From positions 112,189,401-112,253,400 of the forward strand of contig CM035806.1 of the NCBI GenBank assembly GCA_020466095.1: a DNA stretch of 64,000 nt. The letters are read 5' to 3'. The notes below the pieces were generated by a model that ran no database searches, was not told where the DNA came from, and saw nothing but the letters and a program-made list of their open reading frames with translations. This document shows, piece by piece, positions 30,725 through 42,390 of the stretch. The DNA is from Chlorops oryzae (lineage: Eukaryota; Arthropoda; Insecta; Diptera; Chloropidae). The position numbers and the translations under genes are program-made. Every line of letters starts with the position of its first letter. Position 1 is the first letter of the stretch.

Positions 30725-33154
30725 TAAGACAGCTGCACACAATTCCAGGCGTGGCAAGGTTTGTTTCTTTATTGGTGCCACTCGTGACTTGGCGCAAAGC
30801 AGATTGACTATGATCGTGCCATCTTTAGTGCATGCCCGAATGTAAATTGCAGCGCCGTATGCCTGTTCGGATGAGTCCACAAACGTGTGCAATTGAATAT
30901 GGTCCGGCTGAACTAGGTTGTGGTTGAAAATATGCCGAGGAGTTTTCACGTCGTTCAATGTAATTATGCCTTTTTGAAACTGCCTTAACTCATGCTGCAG
31001 GTTTTCTGGTAGCTCGTCATCCCAAGCTAGTTTTAGTTGCCACAATTGCTGTGTGAAAATTTTTGCCTTTACGAGTACCGGTCCTAACATAACATCAGTT
31101 TTTGGGAGCCATATTACTCCCAGGGCCTTTTGCGCCGGATTTGCTTCCGAATTGAAATCGAGACTAATCTCTTGATCCTTTGCAGCTACTCCAGCTAAGA
31201 GTTGTGGATGATTCGCACACCATTTTCTTAAGTTGAATCCGGCTTCTCGAAGTATTGCAGTCAGTTGAGTTTTTGCTTCCAATGCTGTGTTAAGGTTATC
31301 AGCTCCACTGAGACAGTCGTCGACATAGAAATCATCATGTAGTATGGTGGCTCCTAGTGGATATCTCTCCATGTTCTTGTTGGCTAAGTGTTGAAGACAT
31401 TTGGTTGCCAAGTATGGGGCCGAAGTTGTGCCATATGTCACTGTAGTCAGCCGGTAATATTTGATTTCTTCCGATGGGTCTTTTCTCCAGATAATTAATT
31501 GAAGATTTTGGTCACCATCTTGTACCAGGATCTGCCGATACATCTTCTCGATGTCTGATGTGAACACAAAACGGTGCATGCGGAACCGTAATAATATTGA
31601 AAAGAGTTCGCTTTGAACCGTAGGACCCGCTTGTAACACATCATTAAGTGCCAGTCCAGTTGATGTTTTTGTCGAAGCATCGAAAACAACACGTAATTTC
31701 GTTGTGGTGCTTTCGGGCTTCAGGATGCAATGATGTGGTATAAAGTACCTTGGTGCGGGGACGTTTTTAATGTCGACTTCCTTCATGTGTCCAAGTCTTT
31801 CGTACTCGGCCATGAAATCAGTATACATTTCTCTTATGTTTTTGTCCTTACTAAGACGTTTTTCTAGTGCAAAAAAACGCTGAAGGGCAACTTGATGTGA
31901 TTCGCCCAAAGCCGATGCATTCTCTAACCGTGGTAGTTGCACAATGTATTTGCCGTCATGGTTCCGGGCTATAGTTTGGTCAAAGTGGTTCTCGCATTCC
32001 TTTTTTGAGACTGTCATTTGTCGTTGTGGCTCATCCGCATCATCGATTCTCCAGAATCGCTCCAAAATTTGAGAGATCGCAGTGTCATTATCCACAAAAA
32101 CTCCACACGTGGCGGAGTTGTTAGGCTCTCCATCTATTTTTCCAGTAACAACCCGTCCTAATGTAGTATTTTGAAGTATCGGCAAACTGTTGTTAAATTT
32201 GATTTGTTCTGGTCGCATTAGCTGATGATAGAATTCGGCTCCAATTAATATATCGATTCTGTCGGTGTGATTAAAGTTTGGATCTGCAAACTTTATGTTC
32301 TGAGGGAGTGGCCATTTTGATGTATCGATTGTTTGCGTGGGTTGCGGTGACACTATGTTAGGAAGAACCACTGCTTCAATTCTGGTGGAGAACTTGCCAT
32401 GTGTCGAACTTAGCTGTACATTTACTCGCTGGTTCGCCTTTCGAGTGGCTCGGCCAATGCCTTCAATGCATAGCGATGATTCAACCGGTGATAACGCTAG
32501 TTTCTTCATAAGTCGCTCTGTTACGATATTTATTTGAGAGCCGGCGTCTAGCAGTGCTCGGAACTCGCAGCTTCGTCCATTGATTCCGGTAATTATGACT
32601 CTAGCAGTGGCTAGCAGGACGTATTTATGGCTGGGTTTAGGTTGATTTGAAGCCGCTACTGTTTCCATTTCGGTTGTTTCATCCGTGCATGTTTTCTTTT
32701 CTGACGATGTCGCTGTAGATGCTGTGTTGGATTGTTTTTCGGAAATTTTTGTTGAATCATTTCCCTTAGCTGAATTTTCTAAATGTAATAGTGTGTTATG
32801 TTTTTTGGAACATTTAGCGCAAGACCGAGACTGGCATTCTTTTGCACGATGATCATTTTTGAAACAATTAACAAAGAGTTTTTGTGATTGTGTCCACTTC
32901 AGCCGCTCTGCAACACTCATTTTGAGGAATTTTCCACAGTAATAAATTGGATGTCCCTCCTTGGAGCATACTTTACAAAGTGTGACCTTGCTTGCTGCAG
33001 CTGAGGTAGAAGGCTTTAGTTTTTGCTTTCCATTGACGACTTCGAGAGTTTGGAACCGAATTTGCAAGAAGGAGAGCAGCTCTTCCGTCGTTGGAATAGC
33101 TCGCGGATCCCTTTGAGATTGTTCGAACAAGAGATGGCCTTGTTTGTCTAATTT
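30710..33154 (-). pseudogene. Truncated duplicate of BEL pol
   Basis: An exact copy of the 5' portion of BEL pol (zinc knuckles, protease, reverse transcriptase, start of RNase H), ending three codons beyond the duplication junction at 30724. It lacks integrase and the envelope-like part, so it cannot support transposition. Confidence 0.92.
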
Positions 33155-34312
33155 TTAAATTAGGATTTGGGAGAGTAATGGATCCCATTGAGAGGTGTCG
33201 ATACCCATGTTGTTGATGGCCGCCAGACCTTCTATCATAATGTCGTGGAATTCCTTGATTTCCCTTGCGTCAGCAGTCAGTTTTGGTTGCATCAAAATTT
33301 TGTTTATAATTGTTGATATCGAAATTTTTTTGTTTTCAAATCTGTCCTGCAGGATACCCCAGGCAGTTTCATAATTGTTTTCTGTCAATGATAGGTGCCT
33401 TATTAATCTCTCAGCATCCCCCGTCACGTTCGATTTCAAGTACCACATTTTTTGTACCGCTGGTATTTCTTGGTCATGGACCATTCTCACAAACAGATCT
33501 GAAAATGTCTGCCATTTTAAATAGTCCCCATCGAACTTGTCTATAGAAATTTTCGGCATTTTGACTTCTGGCTTTCTTCGATTATTTGCTGATGTTTGCA
33601 TTCGATTTTTTGACAGCATCGCCAACTTTTGTTGCACCAATTCCTCGATCTGGATATATGTGTCCATATTGTATCCTTCTTTGCTTGGGTCAGAGCATTC
33701 TCCCCAAATAAAAAAGTTTGCATCTTCTACTTGTTGCCATAGCTTTTTGATTGCGGCTACAGCTTGTTCTGGTGCTTCTTCATTTGTTTTACTGTTCAAT
33801 AGACGCCTCAGTGACGAAATCATTGCTCCTTGTTTACGCATGATTGGGCCCAGCCTGCTTATGTGTTCCTCACCTTGGTTCACATTTTATAGTGGAGTTG
33901 CTTGTGGTGTTGGCTTTAGCTTACTCATTGAGGACTCAATTTCTTCTCTGAATTTAAAAACGAGATCTAGCATTTTCGTATAGAAATCGTCCTTAAAGTA
34001 CTCTTCGTCGGAAGGAATGGGGTTTATCAGCCTCATTTGGTTGTCATTGGATTCGAAACGAGTCCATGCTTCGTCCAACCGCTTTAGTCGCTCTTCCAAG
34101 TAGCCTGGAGTCTGCTTTCTCTCCTTAGAATCCTTTTTGTAATTCTGTATGATTCTATGAATATTGTCTGCCAACGTTTTTTGAGATTCTATTAATGTTG
34201 AGAATTGCTCCATCGTGTAATGTATCTTCGGTTTTCTTCTTCTGTTGATATATTTCCAACGTGTCATTGAAGTTTTTTGTTGAATGATGAATTGATGTTT
34301 GATTTTAGCCAA
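33155..34312 (-). pseudogene. Duplicate of BEL gag
   Basis: Identical to the gag region at 28491-29648, including both TAA stops (33155-33157, 33887-33889). Confidence 0.92.
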
Positions 34313-34508
34313 TATGTAGCAAAACGTATCCTTTATCGGTGTCTGACCGAATATTGATGCGCGCGTTGAATCGGTTTGATTCGCGACGAACTAAACAAAA
34401 TTCACTATGAAATAACGGTTTTTTATGATTCCGCGTTTTGTGATCAGTTTGATCCTGGTGGATCTTCGTCCACACTTGTATATGATGTGGGACCGTCGGG
34501 GTCACCAA

Positions 34509-34921
34509 TGTTTAAGTTTAGAAAAGGGGAGCTAAATCAAATTACCGTGCAGAACATAAACTGCAGATATTTTAAATTTAACTTGTATCAGACAGCACAT
34601 GAACTGTTGATACTCGAAGTCAATATGAACGCTTAAGTGAATTGAGCAGTCAAGAGTTTAGAATTGGACTTATTTTTATTGATCGTTTGTACTTCTTTTA
34701 TACAATTTTATTGCTTAGTATGCTATTCTTATGACCAATATTTTGTTTGTTTAATTAAATCGAATATTATGCACAAATATATTGGTTACGTATGAGCGAA
34801 ACGAAATTTTATATCTTTTGAGTTCAACGTATGACTTTTTGTCTTAAATGCATTAAATGCTTACAAATGGTTTTTATTGTTTTTCATTCTCTTTTTTTAT
34901 TCTTTCGTACAAAACTAAACA
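34509..34921 (-). repeat. Third BEL LTR (duplicated 5' LTR)
   Basis: Copy of 29845-30257 carried by the tandem duplication. It is followed by the same CTAAC and flanking piggyBac sequence. Confidence 0.92.
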
Positions 34922-35142
34922 CTAACAAAATAACAATTAAAGGCAATTTTAAGTCTTTATAGCTTGAGATCATTCTATTGGTATATCACCACAGGAAAAT
35001 TAATTTTTTTGTTACTTTAACTTCTCTTACAATGAAATATAAAGAACAAAAAACATAAAAAAAACTTGATATATTCCTCTAAAAATAAACATAAAAATTT
35101 CGACAAGGGTCGAATTTGGTCATTTTTACTGGCAGTCTTTGC

Positions 35143-35655
35143 TAGAGTTGCAACGGATATCCAGCCACTATCCGGTATCTGGCCTATCCGGCCTTAAATT
35201 AAGTATCTGGGCAGGATACCGGATACCATCTATATTCGGTCGCATACCGGATACCATCTATATCCCGCCACCGGATACCTCACATTATACATTTGCTAAA
35301 TTATATTTGTACTAGGATGAAGATTAGAAATTGGAGCGATTGGAGGAAACCGGATGCAGTTCCGCTAACATTTTCACAGAAAATTTCCTTTTTCAGAGAT
35401 TTTTCATTGCACTTCTGTGCAACCACTTGAAACACGCACTACTAAAATGTGTGCTGTGTCAAAAAATAACGTTCAACATTTTTTCTACCAAATGGCAACC
35501 CTCAGGATCATTGATACGCCGTTGAATATGGCTTTAAGACCAAAAATATAAAAGAAAAAAAATTCAATTTTCGGCAGCCCGATATCCGGCTATCCGTCCT
35601 AGCAGTCAGCCGGATATCCGGCATCCTACCGGATACACTATCCGTTGCAACACTA
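35143..35655. mobile_element. hAT-type MITE with CCGGATA palindromes
   Basis: 513 bp. Ends are TAGAGTTGCAACGGATA and, inverted, TAGTGTTGCAACGGATA. It is flanked by 8-bp duplications GTCTTTGC (35135-35142) and GTCTTTGA (35656-35663), 7 of 8 matching. It has arrays of ATCCGG/CCGGAT near both ends and no transposase frame. It interrupts a short cysteine-rich frame of the piggyBac-like element. Confidence 0.92.
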
Positions 35656-35663
35656 GTCTTTGA

Positions 35664-35778
35664 ACAGCGGCTTCGAGCATTGAAGGCATATTGGCTGTTT
35701 ACAGCCTACACAAGAGTGGGATGTCTTTCTTTTTATCTGATAGTTTGCCTGCAGTCTTTGGTTGACCGTTTTTGACAT
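35664..35778 (-). pseudogene. Possible piggyBac transposase C-terminal Cys-rich remnant
   Basis: A short minus-strand frame from the ATG at 35778 has closely spaced cysteines (SCVGCKQPICLQC) and resumes across the MITE to a stop at 35126. piggyBac transposases end in a cysteine-rich zinc-binding domain of this general type that binds the TIRs. No catalytic region was found, so this is at most a remnant in an internally deleted element. Confidence 0.4.
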
Positions 35779-36036
35779 TTTTGGTAACCAAATCTCAAAC
35801 AAACAAAATCACCGTCAGCATCAATTTATAACACAAACGTGGACGTGCGGTCTCACAGACCGCACTAAAAATATAAAGCGAAATAACTCACGCAAAATTT
35901 TGCCGACGACGTAACCTTCTCTCTCAGCAGTCATTTCACAATGAAAACTGAAGCTACTGAGGCCGGCATACGCCTCGGGTCCTCCGGAGGATAGGGGCAC
36001 GAGATCCACAAACTGCAAGCGGTCTGTGAGACCGCA

Positions 36037-36052
36037 CGTCCACAGTTAAAGG
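36037..36052 (-). repeat. Right inverted repeat of piggyBac-like element
   Basis: Perfect inverse of 17295-17310, followed by TTAA (36053-36056). Confidence 0.9.
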
Positions 36053-36090
36053 TTAACACTTCAACTCAACAAGAACAAATAATTACCTGA

Positions 36091-36205
36091 TAATACAAAA
36101 TCCATGTATGTGAATCCACTGCTTTCATCTCCAAACTTTTCGATCCTTACACATTTTGATGGAATGGCGTCATATTTGACGGCAATTACAATCGAGAGTT
36201 CGGAA
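36091..36205 (-). CDS. CMC companion gene, upstream exon
   Basis: A minus-strand block ending at a GTAATT donor near 36090 encodes about 38 residues (LSIVIAVKYDAIPSKCVRIE then a Gly/Ser-rich turn and FTYMDFVLS). In phase and in theme it precedes the exon at about 16815 (LANTGITLDDFDFFT), together resembling a PB1-like N-terminal fold. The piggyBac-like nest of 18.8 kb now sits in the intron between them. This links the left and right arms of the outer transposon. No initiator ATG is seen, so at least one further exon is missing. Confidence 0.45.
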
Positions 36206-36628
36206 TTAATTTAAATTATTTATGTTCCGCTATAAAAAAAATTTCAAACACTGCGGCACGCTGCAATTTAAACCACTTGTTTGTTGCTTGTCTCGAAATA
36301 CTTTACTAAGAAGTGCGAAAGAGTTGAAAGACGCAAGTAGAAACTAACGGAATTTTATTCATACATTTTGGCGCTATGATGCCACTTGCAAGAACATTAT
36401 CAAAGAAACCCGACTTTGTTCCGTTTTTATATAGCTTTAAAAGTTCATAATTAAAGCTTTATTAAATGTATGATGCTATGTTTTTACCTTACGTGTACGA
36501 ATGTTTTCAGTCTATAATAAATTGACATACATTTTGAACTAAGGTTACGAATTTGATTGTGTGTAGAATGTAGTATTGTTACTAAAGCATAGTGTTTTTT
36601 TTTATAGCGTGTTATGAGTTTGGTAGAT
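36206..36628. other. Non-coding arm of outer transposon
   Basis: AT-rich; no gene or repeat recognised. Confidence 0.5.
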
Positions 36629-37191
36629 ATCCCAACAAGCAAAATAGGGAAATATAACCAGCGTTAGGTCCATTCGACCTATTTTGGTTATATTTTACCT
36701 ATTTTTGACTTAATTTCTGCCTTAAAAATGCCCTAACTTCAAAGTAAGTTTTACAAGGTCAAAATTACCTATTTTCGACCTATGTTAGGGCTTAAAAGTC
36801 AATGTGACTTTAAAGAATATTTTAAGTGGAAAATAAGTAATACAGTCCCTCTTAAATGCCCTAATAGTGCCTTAACTTTGATTTCCAGATTAGGTAAGTT
36901 TTTTAAGGCATATGGACCAAATTTTCGGCTTAATTTCGACTATTAAGTCCGTTCGACTTTTACGGCGATATTAGGTAAAAAAAAATTACTAGTTTTGTTG
37001 CCTTTCTGACCTGTAAGTCGGAACGCCTTGATTATTCGACTTTTAAGTCGAAATGCCTACGAAGGAAAAACAAATAAAGCTAAAAAAACGTATGCCCTAT
37101 TTTGACCTAAAAAGACCATTATGTACAGTATCGTTGAGATCGAAAGAAGTGTGCGTTTTATAAACTTGTTTCAAAGTGCAAAAGTTTGAAA

Positions 37192-37957
37192 ATGAATAAA
37201 AATCCAATAAAAGCATATCGGTTCACAACGAACTATTACCGGAAATTGAAAAAACGCAATTTAGGGAAGCCTGGAACATCTCGGGTATTGAAAGATAAAA
37301 ATGAAGTCCGAAACCATTATGATGAAATAATGCCAGAAAATTACAGAATTGATGACTTTTTCGAAGAAAATAATGCAATTGTGCCTAGTGATGATGAATC
37401 GGATAGCGCTGAAGGAGAGGCGTTCATAAAAAAATTGTCTTTATTAGATGACTTGAGGCAATGGGCTTTAACCAACAGAATCACGTTGACAGCAGTTAGC
37501 TCGTTGTTGCAAGTATTAAATGCACACAAAATACCAGACTTGCCAACGGATGGAAGAACTTTGCTCAAAACACCAGCAGTTGTTAATACTATTACTATGG
37601 GGTCTGGAAAATTTTGGTACAACGGAGTAAAGCAAAAATTAATAAATGCACTGTCAGAAATTCAGCACCCGGAAACATATTCGCTACTGATCAATGTTGA
37701 TGGAATGTCTCCATTCAACGCCTCACCGTGTCAATTGTGGCCTATCTCAATCCTTATTGATAACATTAGAAATATGCAACCAATAATTGCCGGAATTTAT
37801 TTTGGAGAAGGAAAACCACCTCTAACTCCGTATTTGAGTGAATTTGTGGCAGAAATGGAGTATATTTTAAAAAATGGTGTGCCAGTAAATGGACACCAAA
37901 TAAATATAAATATAAAATGTTTTGTTTGTGGTACACCAGCGCGATGTTTTCTCAAAG
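37192..37957 (+). pseudogene. Element E transposase, 5' exon only
   Basis: From the ATG at 37192 to a GTATGT donor at 37958, about 255 residues. There is a basic N-terminus, an acidic stretch, then LRQWALTNRITLTAVSSLLQ, LINVDGMSPFNAS (an Asp in the position of the first catalytic block), IYFGEGKPPLTPYLSEF and CGTPARCFLKG. This is the recurring domain order of a large insect transposase family I place in or near CMC/EnSpm. The downstream half, expected to carry the DxMH block, was not found in the element, so the gene is truncated. The classification is from pattern memory. Confidence 0.6.
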
Positions 37958-37986
37958 GTATGTTTTTATTTCCAGCAATAAAAACT

Positions 37987-39038
37987 TTAAATTGGTATTG
38001 GTCTTTGAATGAAATAAAACTGTTTGTTAAAAGAATGTACCAAAAATTGTTTGAAATCATTACTCTCGAGCTCTTTTTCCAATGTCTTGACACTGTGTAC
38101 GTCATTCAAGGGAAATTCAAATTTTGTCGAAAAGTCCTGAATCAAAGCTTCCTTTGGTAACGACGGAGCCGTAGTGCTTATACCATTCTGTGAGATATCC
38201 TTAACCATTAAATAAATTTTGTCCAGAACCATTTGCATTTGGACAAATTTGTAATCATGCTTTTCTAAAGTTTTTTGGATTTGGTTCAGTTGGTTATTCA
38301 CTGAAATATAAAAAAAATTACATTAATAATAATTGATTCACTGCATGATTTGATATGATTAACATTACCTGGCGTGAAATATTCGCAGTTAGGGGAAAAT
38401 ACTGAAGTTTCCTCATGCTGCTGATTGGGACTTGCGTTTGGAACAAAATTTGGAACGGATGATTCTGTACATTGTTTTGTTTCCACCATTTCGTTTGAAA
38501 TGCTTTCATACACCACAATATCATTGAAGAGTGTATCATATGCGCTTTGGTTCACGCCACTTGATGACATTGCGCGTTGTATTTCTGGGACAACATTCAC
38601 TGTTAGACTAAAATTATTGAACGTAAGTTATTATTAAGTTGTTAAAATCAAAGTAGCGGGATCTCAGCTTAAGTTGTAAAGCCAATGACAAACAAAAACC
38701 AGTGGACACCTCTTTTAACAAAAATGCTCACTGGCTACACTGATCTGATATGTCCAATAGGCGTACCTACCTGTCTTCCACTTCCGTAGAGCTCGCACTT
38801 AAAAATTCCTCCTCCCAAAGCTCAGCTTCGTCTAATTGCACCAAATTAGTTTTTTTACTTTGCACTTGTATTTTATCCAATCTGCTTCTGGCTTACTGTT
38901 GGCGTCCTTTCGCAGAATTAATGCATTTTTATTCGGCCAGAATAACGTTCCATTTTGTTCCCAATTGCTAGGAACATATGCGTACTCTAAGCGCGAAGAA
39001 GCACCGCGAGTTTTAATTATGGCCACGACTTTATACAT
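37987..39038 (-). CDS. DUF4806-like accessory gene of element E, three exons
   Basis: Exons about 39038-38771, 38607-38369 and 38300-37987 with GT-AG borders (GTAGGT, GTAATG; TTTAG, TTTCAG). Exon 1 starts MYKVVAIIKT and contains YVPSNWEQNGTLFWPN, the N-terminal block common to such transposon-linked proteins. Exon 2 is Ser/Asn-rich. Exon 3 has a coiled coil (NNQLNQIQKTLEKHD) and FPLNDVHSVKTLEKELESND, resembling DUF4806. A run of seven A residues in exon 1 marks a likely 1-base frameshift before LDEAELWEEEF. It is antiparallel to the transposase. Function is unknown; DNA binding or regulation of the transposon is possible. Confidence 0.55.
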
Positions 39039-39239
39039 TTTTATTCCTAACAACTTAAACAAATCACAGCTAAAACCACAAACAACTGAAAGCCGAAAAC
39101 AACGCAAAGAAGTGCGATGTCTCAGCTGATTTCTCGTTCAGCTGGGCAGATGACGTCACACATATTGGTCGAAATATGTGCTATAAGGGCCATTTTAAGG
39201 CAAAATGACTAATTAGGTCGAAATGCCCGCAGAATGCCC

Positions 39240-39739
39240 TGTTATGAGTCAAACAGCAGAGCAGCTCATCTTGTAGCTTACGAAATACCGCTAGCGACGG
39301 CAGACGGCCAAAAATGCAAGCTGGCATTTTGGACCTTCATACAAGCGTGCCAAGTGCAACTTTACAACATAGGTGACCTTACGCAGAATCGCCGAGCATG
39401 CGAATTATGCGAATATGAGAATCGAATGTTCGTGGGAACAAAACGACCAACAAACCCGGAAGCACACCTGCACAGATCAGCATGCGTCAGCAGGCCCATG
39501 ACACCGTTCCCGAAGAACAAATCAGCGTCTGCAGAGCGCAGACTTAGGTTTAAATATATAGAATAATTAGTATATAAGCTTTTGTATTCTAAACTAAGAA
39601 TCAGTTGAAATCAGTTGCTAAATATAAGTTGCAGTTAATCGTTTAATAAATAATGATAAATTATAAAACTAAAGAGCGTTTCCTTTAGAAAATTCGGTCC
39701 GATAGGCGAGTAAAGGATTTCGGAAAAATCCTCACAACA
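39240..39739 (+). repeat. 5' LTR of gypsy D
   Basis: 500 bp, starts TGTTATGAGTC and ends CACAACA. TATATAA-like sequence near 39557-39580 may be part of the promoter. An incidental open frame (39234-39566) recurs in the 3' LTR and is not a gene. Confidence 0.92.
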
Positions 39740-39743
39740 TTAT

Positions 39744-39756
39744 TGGCGCAGCCGGT
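39744..39756 (+). other. Primer-binding site of gypsy D
   Basis: TGGCGCAGCCGGT, four bases after the 5' LTR. Similar TGGCGCAG starts are used by fly errantiviruses primed by tRNA-Ser. Confidence 0.75.
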
Positions 39757-40265
39757 TTTTACAACTACTCAAAGTAGTTGACGTCCTACGAGTACACCAT
39801 CGCGTCCGCGAAGTATTGCACTTTTAGGGACATTAAAAAGACTAATAGTCCTTGGTATTCAATAAAATTCTTCCGCAAGAGTAAGCCTTGTTGCACTATT
39901 AAATGTTGCTAACTGTTGGATGTGTGTTCAGGCACTGCTAACAGAGCCCGGGAATTGTGTTCAGGCACCGAGGGTATTGCTATATTTATAGAGCGCATGG
40001 TTTTCCCTGTTTGGAGAATAAAGAATCCTTGGCGAATTAATCTTTAAATGGACTTTTGTTTTTATATTAAAGAGTAAAACGTACTTTTCGTCGCGAAAAA
40101 AAAAAAATATAATCCACGAAAATAATCCGCGAAAAATTGTCCGCGAAAAATTATCCGCGAAATAAACTTTTTATTCATCGAAGCCGCCGCATCGGACATA
40201 GAAATTAACTATCACAAGCACGATGGTAAGTACATGAAAAACCATATTAATTTATTAAAATTCAA
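39757..40265 (+). other. Gypsy D leader with possible splice donor
   Basis: Non-coding 5' leader. ATG followed directly by GTAAGT at 40223-40231 is a plausible donor for a subgenomic env message. Clustered CGCGAAAA motifs (40090-40165) form a short repeat. Confidence 0.5.
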
Positions 40266-42390
40266 ATGGAAGGAAATAGCGCAATTATAGAAAATTTAAA
40301 GCAAGAAGTATTCACTTATGAACGTTTAACTGCTAGTTATTTTAGACAATTGTGGGAAGTCCTAGAGTCAGTAAATAAGAAAAGATCATTTTTAAATTCA
40401 GTTCGCAGTGAAATAGAAGGTAAAACTCAAGAAGAGAAATTTGACATAGTACTTGAACATATAAGAGAAAGCGCAAGTGATAAAAACAGTAAAGCTTTTG
40501 AAAAAGAATTAGAAAAATTACAGCTTAGTAATAAATTATTGAAATCACAGAACAAAAAATTAAAGGACGCGTTAGCGGGTTCAGATACATCCTTGGAAGA
40601 ACAAATACTAGAAAACGACAGACTAAGGGAACTTTTATTAAAAGAAAATTTTAGCGCAGGACAGTTAAACCTATTTGAAAAAAATAGACAAACGATCGTT
40701 GAACAAAAAACAGAAATAGAGCATTTGAAGGAGAGATTACGTTGTGCCAACCACGAAAATAGTAACGTTGGTCGTCCTCAAATGTCTAACAATAACGAAT
40801 TAACAGTACATAACGAAGCGACCGGTAACTTAACACCATTATCAAAAGAATTATCAGAAGCTGATATCGAAATCTCAAAACTGACTCCAAGTCAAATAGA
40901 ATATTCAGGGGATTATTCATTAAGTCCTTCGTTGACTCCACAGCCAACACCTACACAAATACCGCCACCCCCGCCTCCACCCTCAGCAGGTCAATCAAAT
41001 CAGTTAAGACCAAAAACTGATATGATGCAGAACAAACATACCAAATCAGATTCAAATTCTTCAGCCGCGAGAGCTAATTTAGAACATTTCTTTCAATTTG
41101 GTGCCAACCAAAGAAATGACAATAGTTTGAGAGATAACAGTCCACAAGAGAGAGTTTCACACCTCGGTAACATTCCAAAAGTAAATGAGCCCATCGCAGT
41201 CAGAGAATATAATCGTCCGAGCCACATACACGTGTCTTCAATGAGAACATTAGTCAGTGAAATGAAAAAGGTAGTTGACATGCTAGTGCCAATCTTTTCA
41301 GGAACATCTTGCCCAGAGCTTAAAATAGAAGTAGATAAATTTATACAAGGGTGTCAATTGTTGAAGAGAGAAGTCTCACCTGGGGACACAGAGCTCGCAA
41401 TAGAATGCATAAAGCTGAGATTGTTTGGAAAGGCGCATAAGCGGGTTGGGGAGAAAAAATTTTCATCAATAGACGAATTTTGCGAATTTATAAAACAAAA
41501 TTATGCTAAAGCAAGGACTTTAGACCAACTAAGGGCAGACTTAGATAACATTAGGCAAGGCCCAAGTGAGCCAGTGGTCCTTTTTGGTAGCAGGATAGAG
41601 GAATTATTAAAAGAAGCGAATGAATTCGTAAAAGAAACGTATGGATTAGATAATATGGAGGTCTTTTTTAAGGATCTTGGGGTAAATGCCTTTATTAAAG
41701 GATTGCGAGATCGATCACTTGAGCAAATGTTAGCTGGAAGGGAAAACGATTCCATTGGTCAGTTAGTAGATTTTGTCGAAAGAATCCAGTCACGAATAGG
41801 CTGCAAAGTAAACGAAATCAATTTAGTAGAGGATCTGCTCAAAGAGGATAGCGTTTGTAGTTTTTGCAAAAAATCAGGACATTTTTATGCACACTGTAAG
41901 ACAAGATTAAATACTCCTTTTTGCGGAAAATGTAGCATTTACGGTCATGAAAGAGGAACGCAATGCGGCCAAGAGGAACGCCAGAAATTAAGTCGTACTT
42001 TTTGTAAAAAACAAGGCCATTTAGCCGAAAATTGTCTAGTAAAGTTGAGAGAAATGTATTGCCACATATGTCGTATTGGCGGGCACCTAGCTAATAAATT
42101 TTGCAGTATGAAGGCGAATAATTTTCAAACACAGAATCCAAGTAGAGAGAATAGCAATCAAACACAAAATCGAAACACTACTACGTACGACAATAGAGGA
42201 CAAAGCAGGTTTAACGATCGTCAGAATGTACCCAAAATGGTCAAGGGGCTCTTAGAGTTGATAATAGGCAGTGCTACAAATGCAAACAGTTTGGCCATAT
42301 TTCACCAAATTGTCCGTCTGCAACTCAGAGTCAGGGAAACTATACACGGCCCGGTCAAGGCCAGCAGACCGGAAAGCCGATAATAGATTA
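40266..42390 (+). pseudogene. Gypsy D Gag
   Basis: From the ATG at 40266. A long coiled-coil N-terminus (about residues 20-165), a proline-rich linker (IPPPPPPPS), a capsid-like region (about residues 340-510) and a series of zinc knuckles: CSFCKKSGHFYAHC, CGKCSIYGHERGTQC, a degenerate TFCKKQGHLAENC and CHICRIGGHLANKFC. A fifth, canonical knuckle (CYKCKQFGHISPNC, 42272-42313) lies in another frame, so a 1-base indel near 42240-42270 has shifted the frame. In that frame Gag would end near 42390 and overlap pol in the -1 frame, matching errantivirus -1 frameshifting. Four or five knuckles is more than the usual one or two. Confidence 0.85.

Larger units (their letters stand above)
30725..35388. 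repeat. Tandem duplication of 4,664 bp, copy 2
   Basis: Copy 2 of the segment at 26061-30724. It ends TTCC before TTTTTCAG at 35388-35389, where the original MITE sequence resumes. Confidence 0.93.
17295..36052 (-). mobile_element. piggyBac-like element hosting BEL and a hAT MITE
   Basis: Bounded by TTAA on both sides (17291-17294, 36053-36056) and by a 16-bp perfect inverted repeat CCTTTAACTGTGGACG (17295-17310 and 36037-36052), the piggyBac signature. Palindromes GCGGTCT-CAC-AGACCGC lie just inside each end. Only about 0.8 kb is its own sequence (17295-17494, 30258-30478, 35664-36052); the rest is nested insertions and their duplication. A short minus-strand cysteine-rich frame near 35.7 kb could be a remnant of the transposase C-terminal domain. 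Confidence 0.9.

Noticed and set aside
39234..39566. Open frame repeated at 51943-52386
   Set aside because: Both lie in the two LTRs of gypsy D; the shared peptide is LTR sequence read by chance, not a gene.
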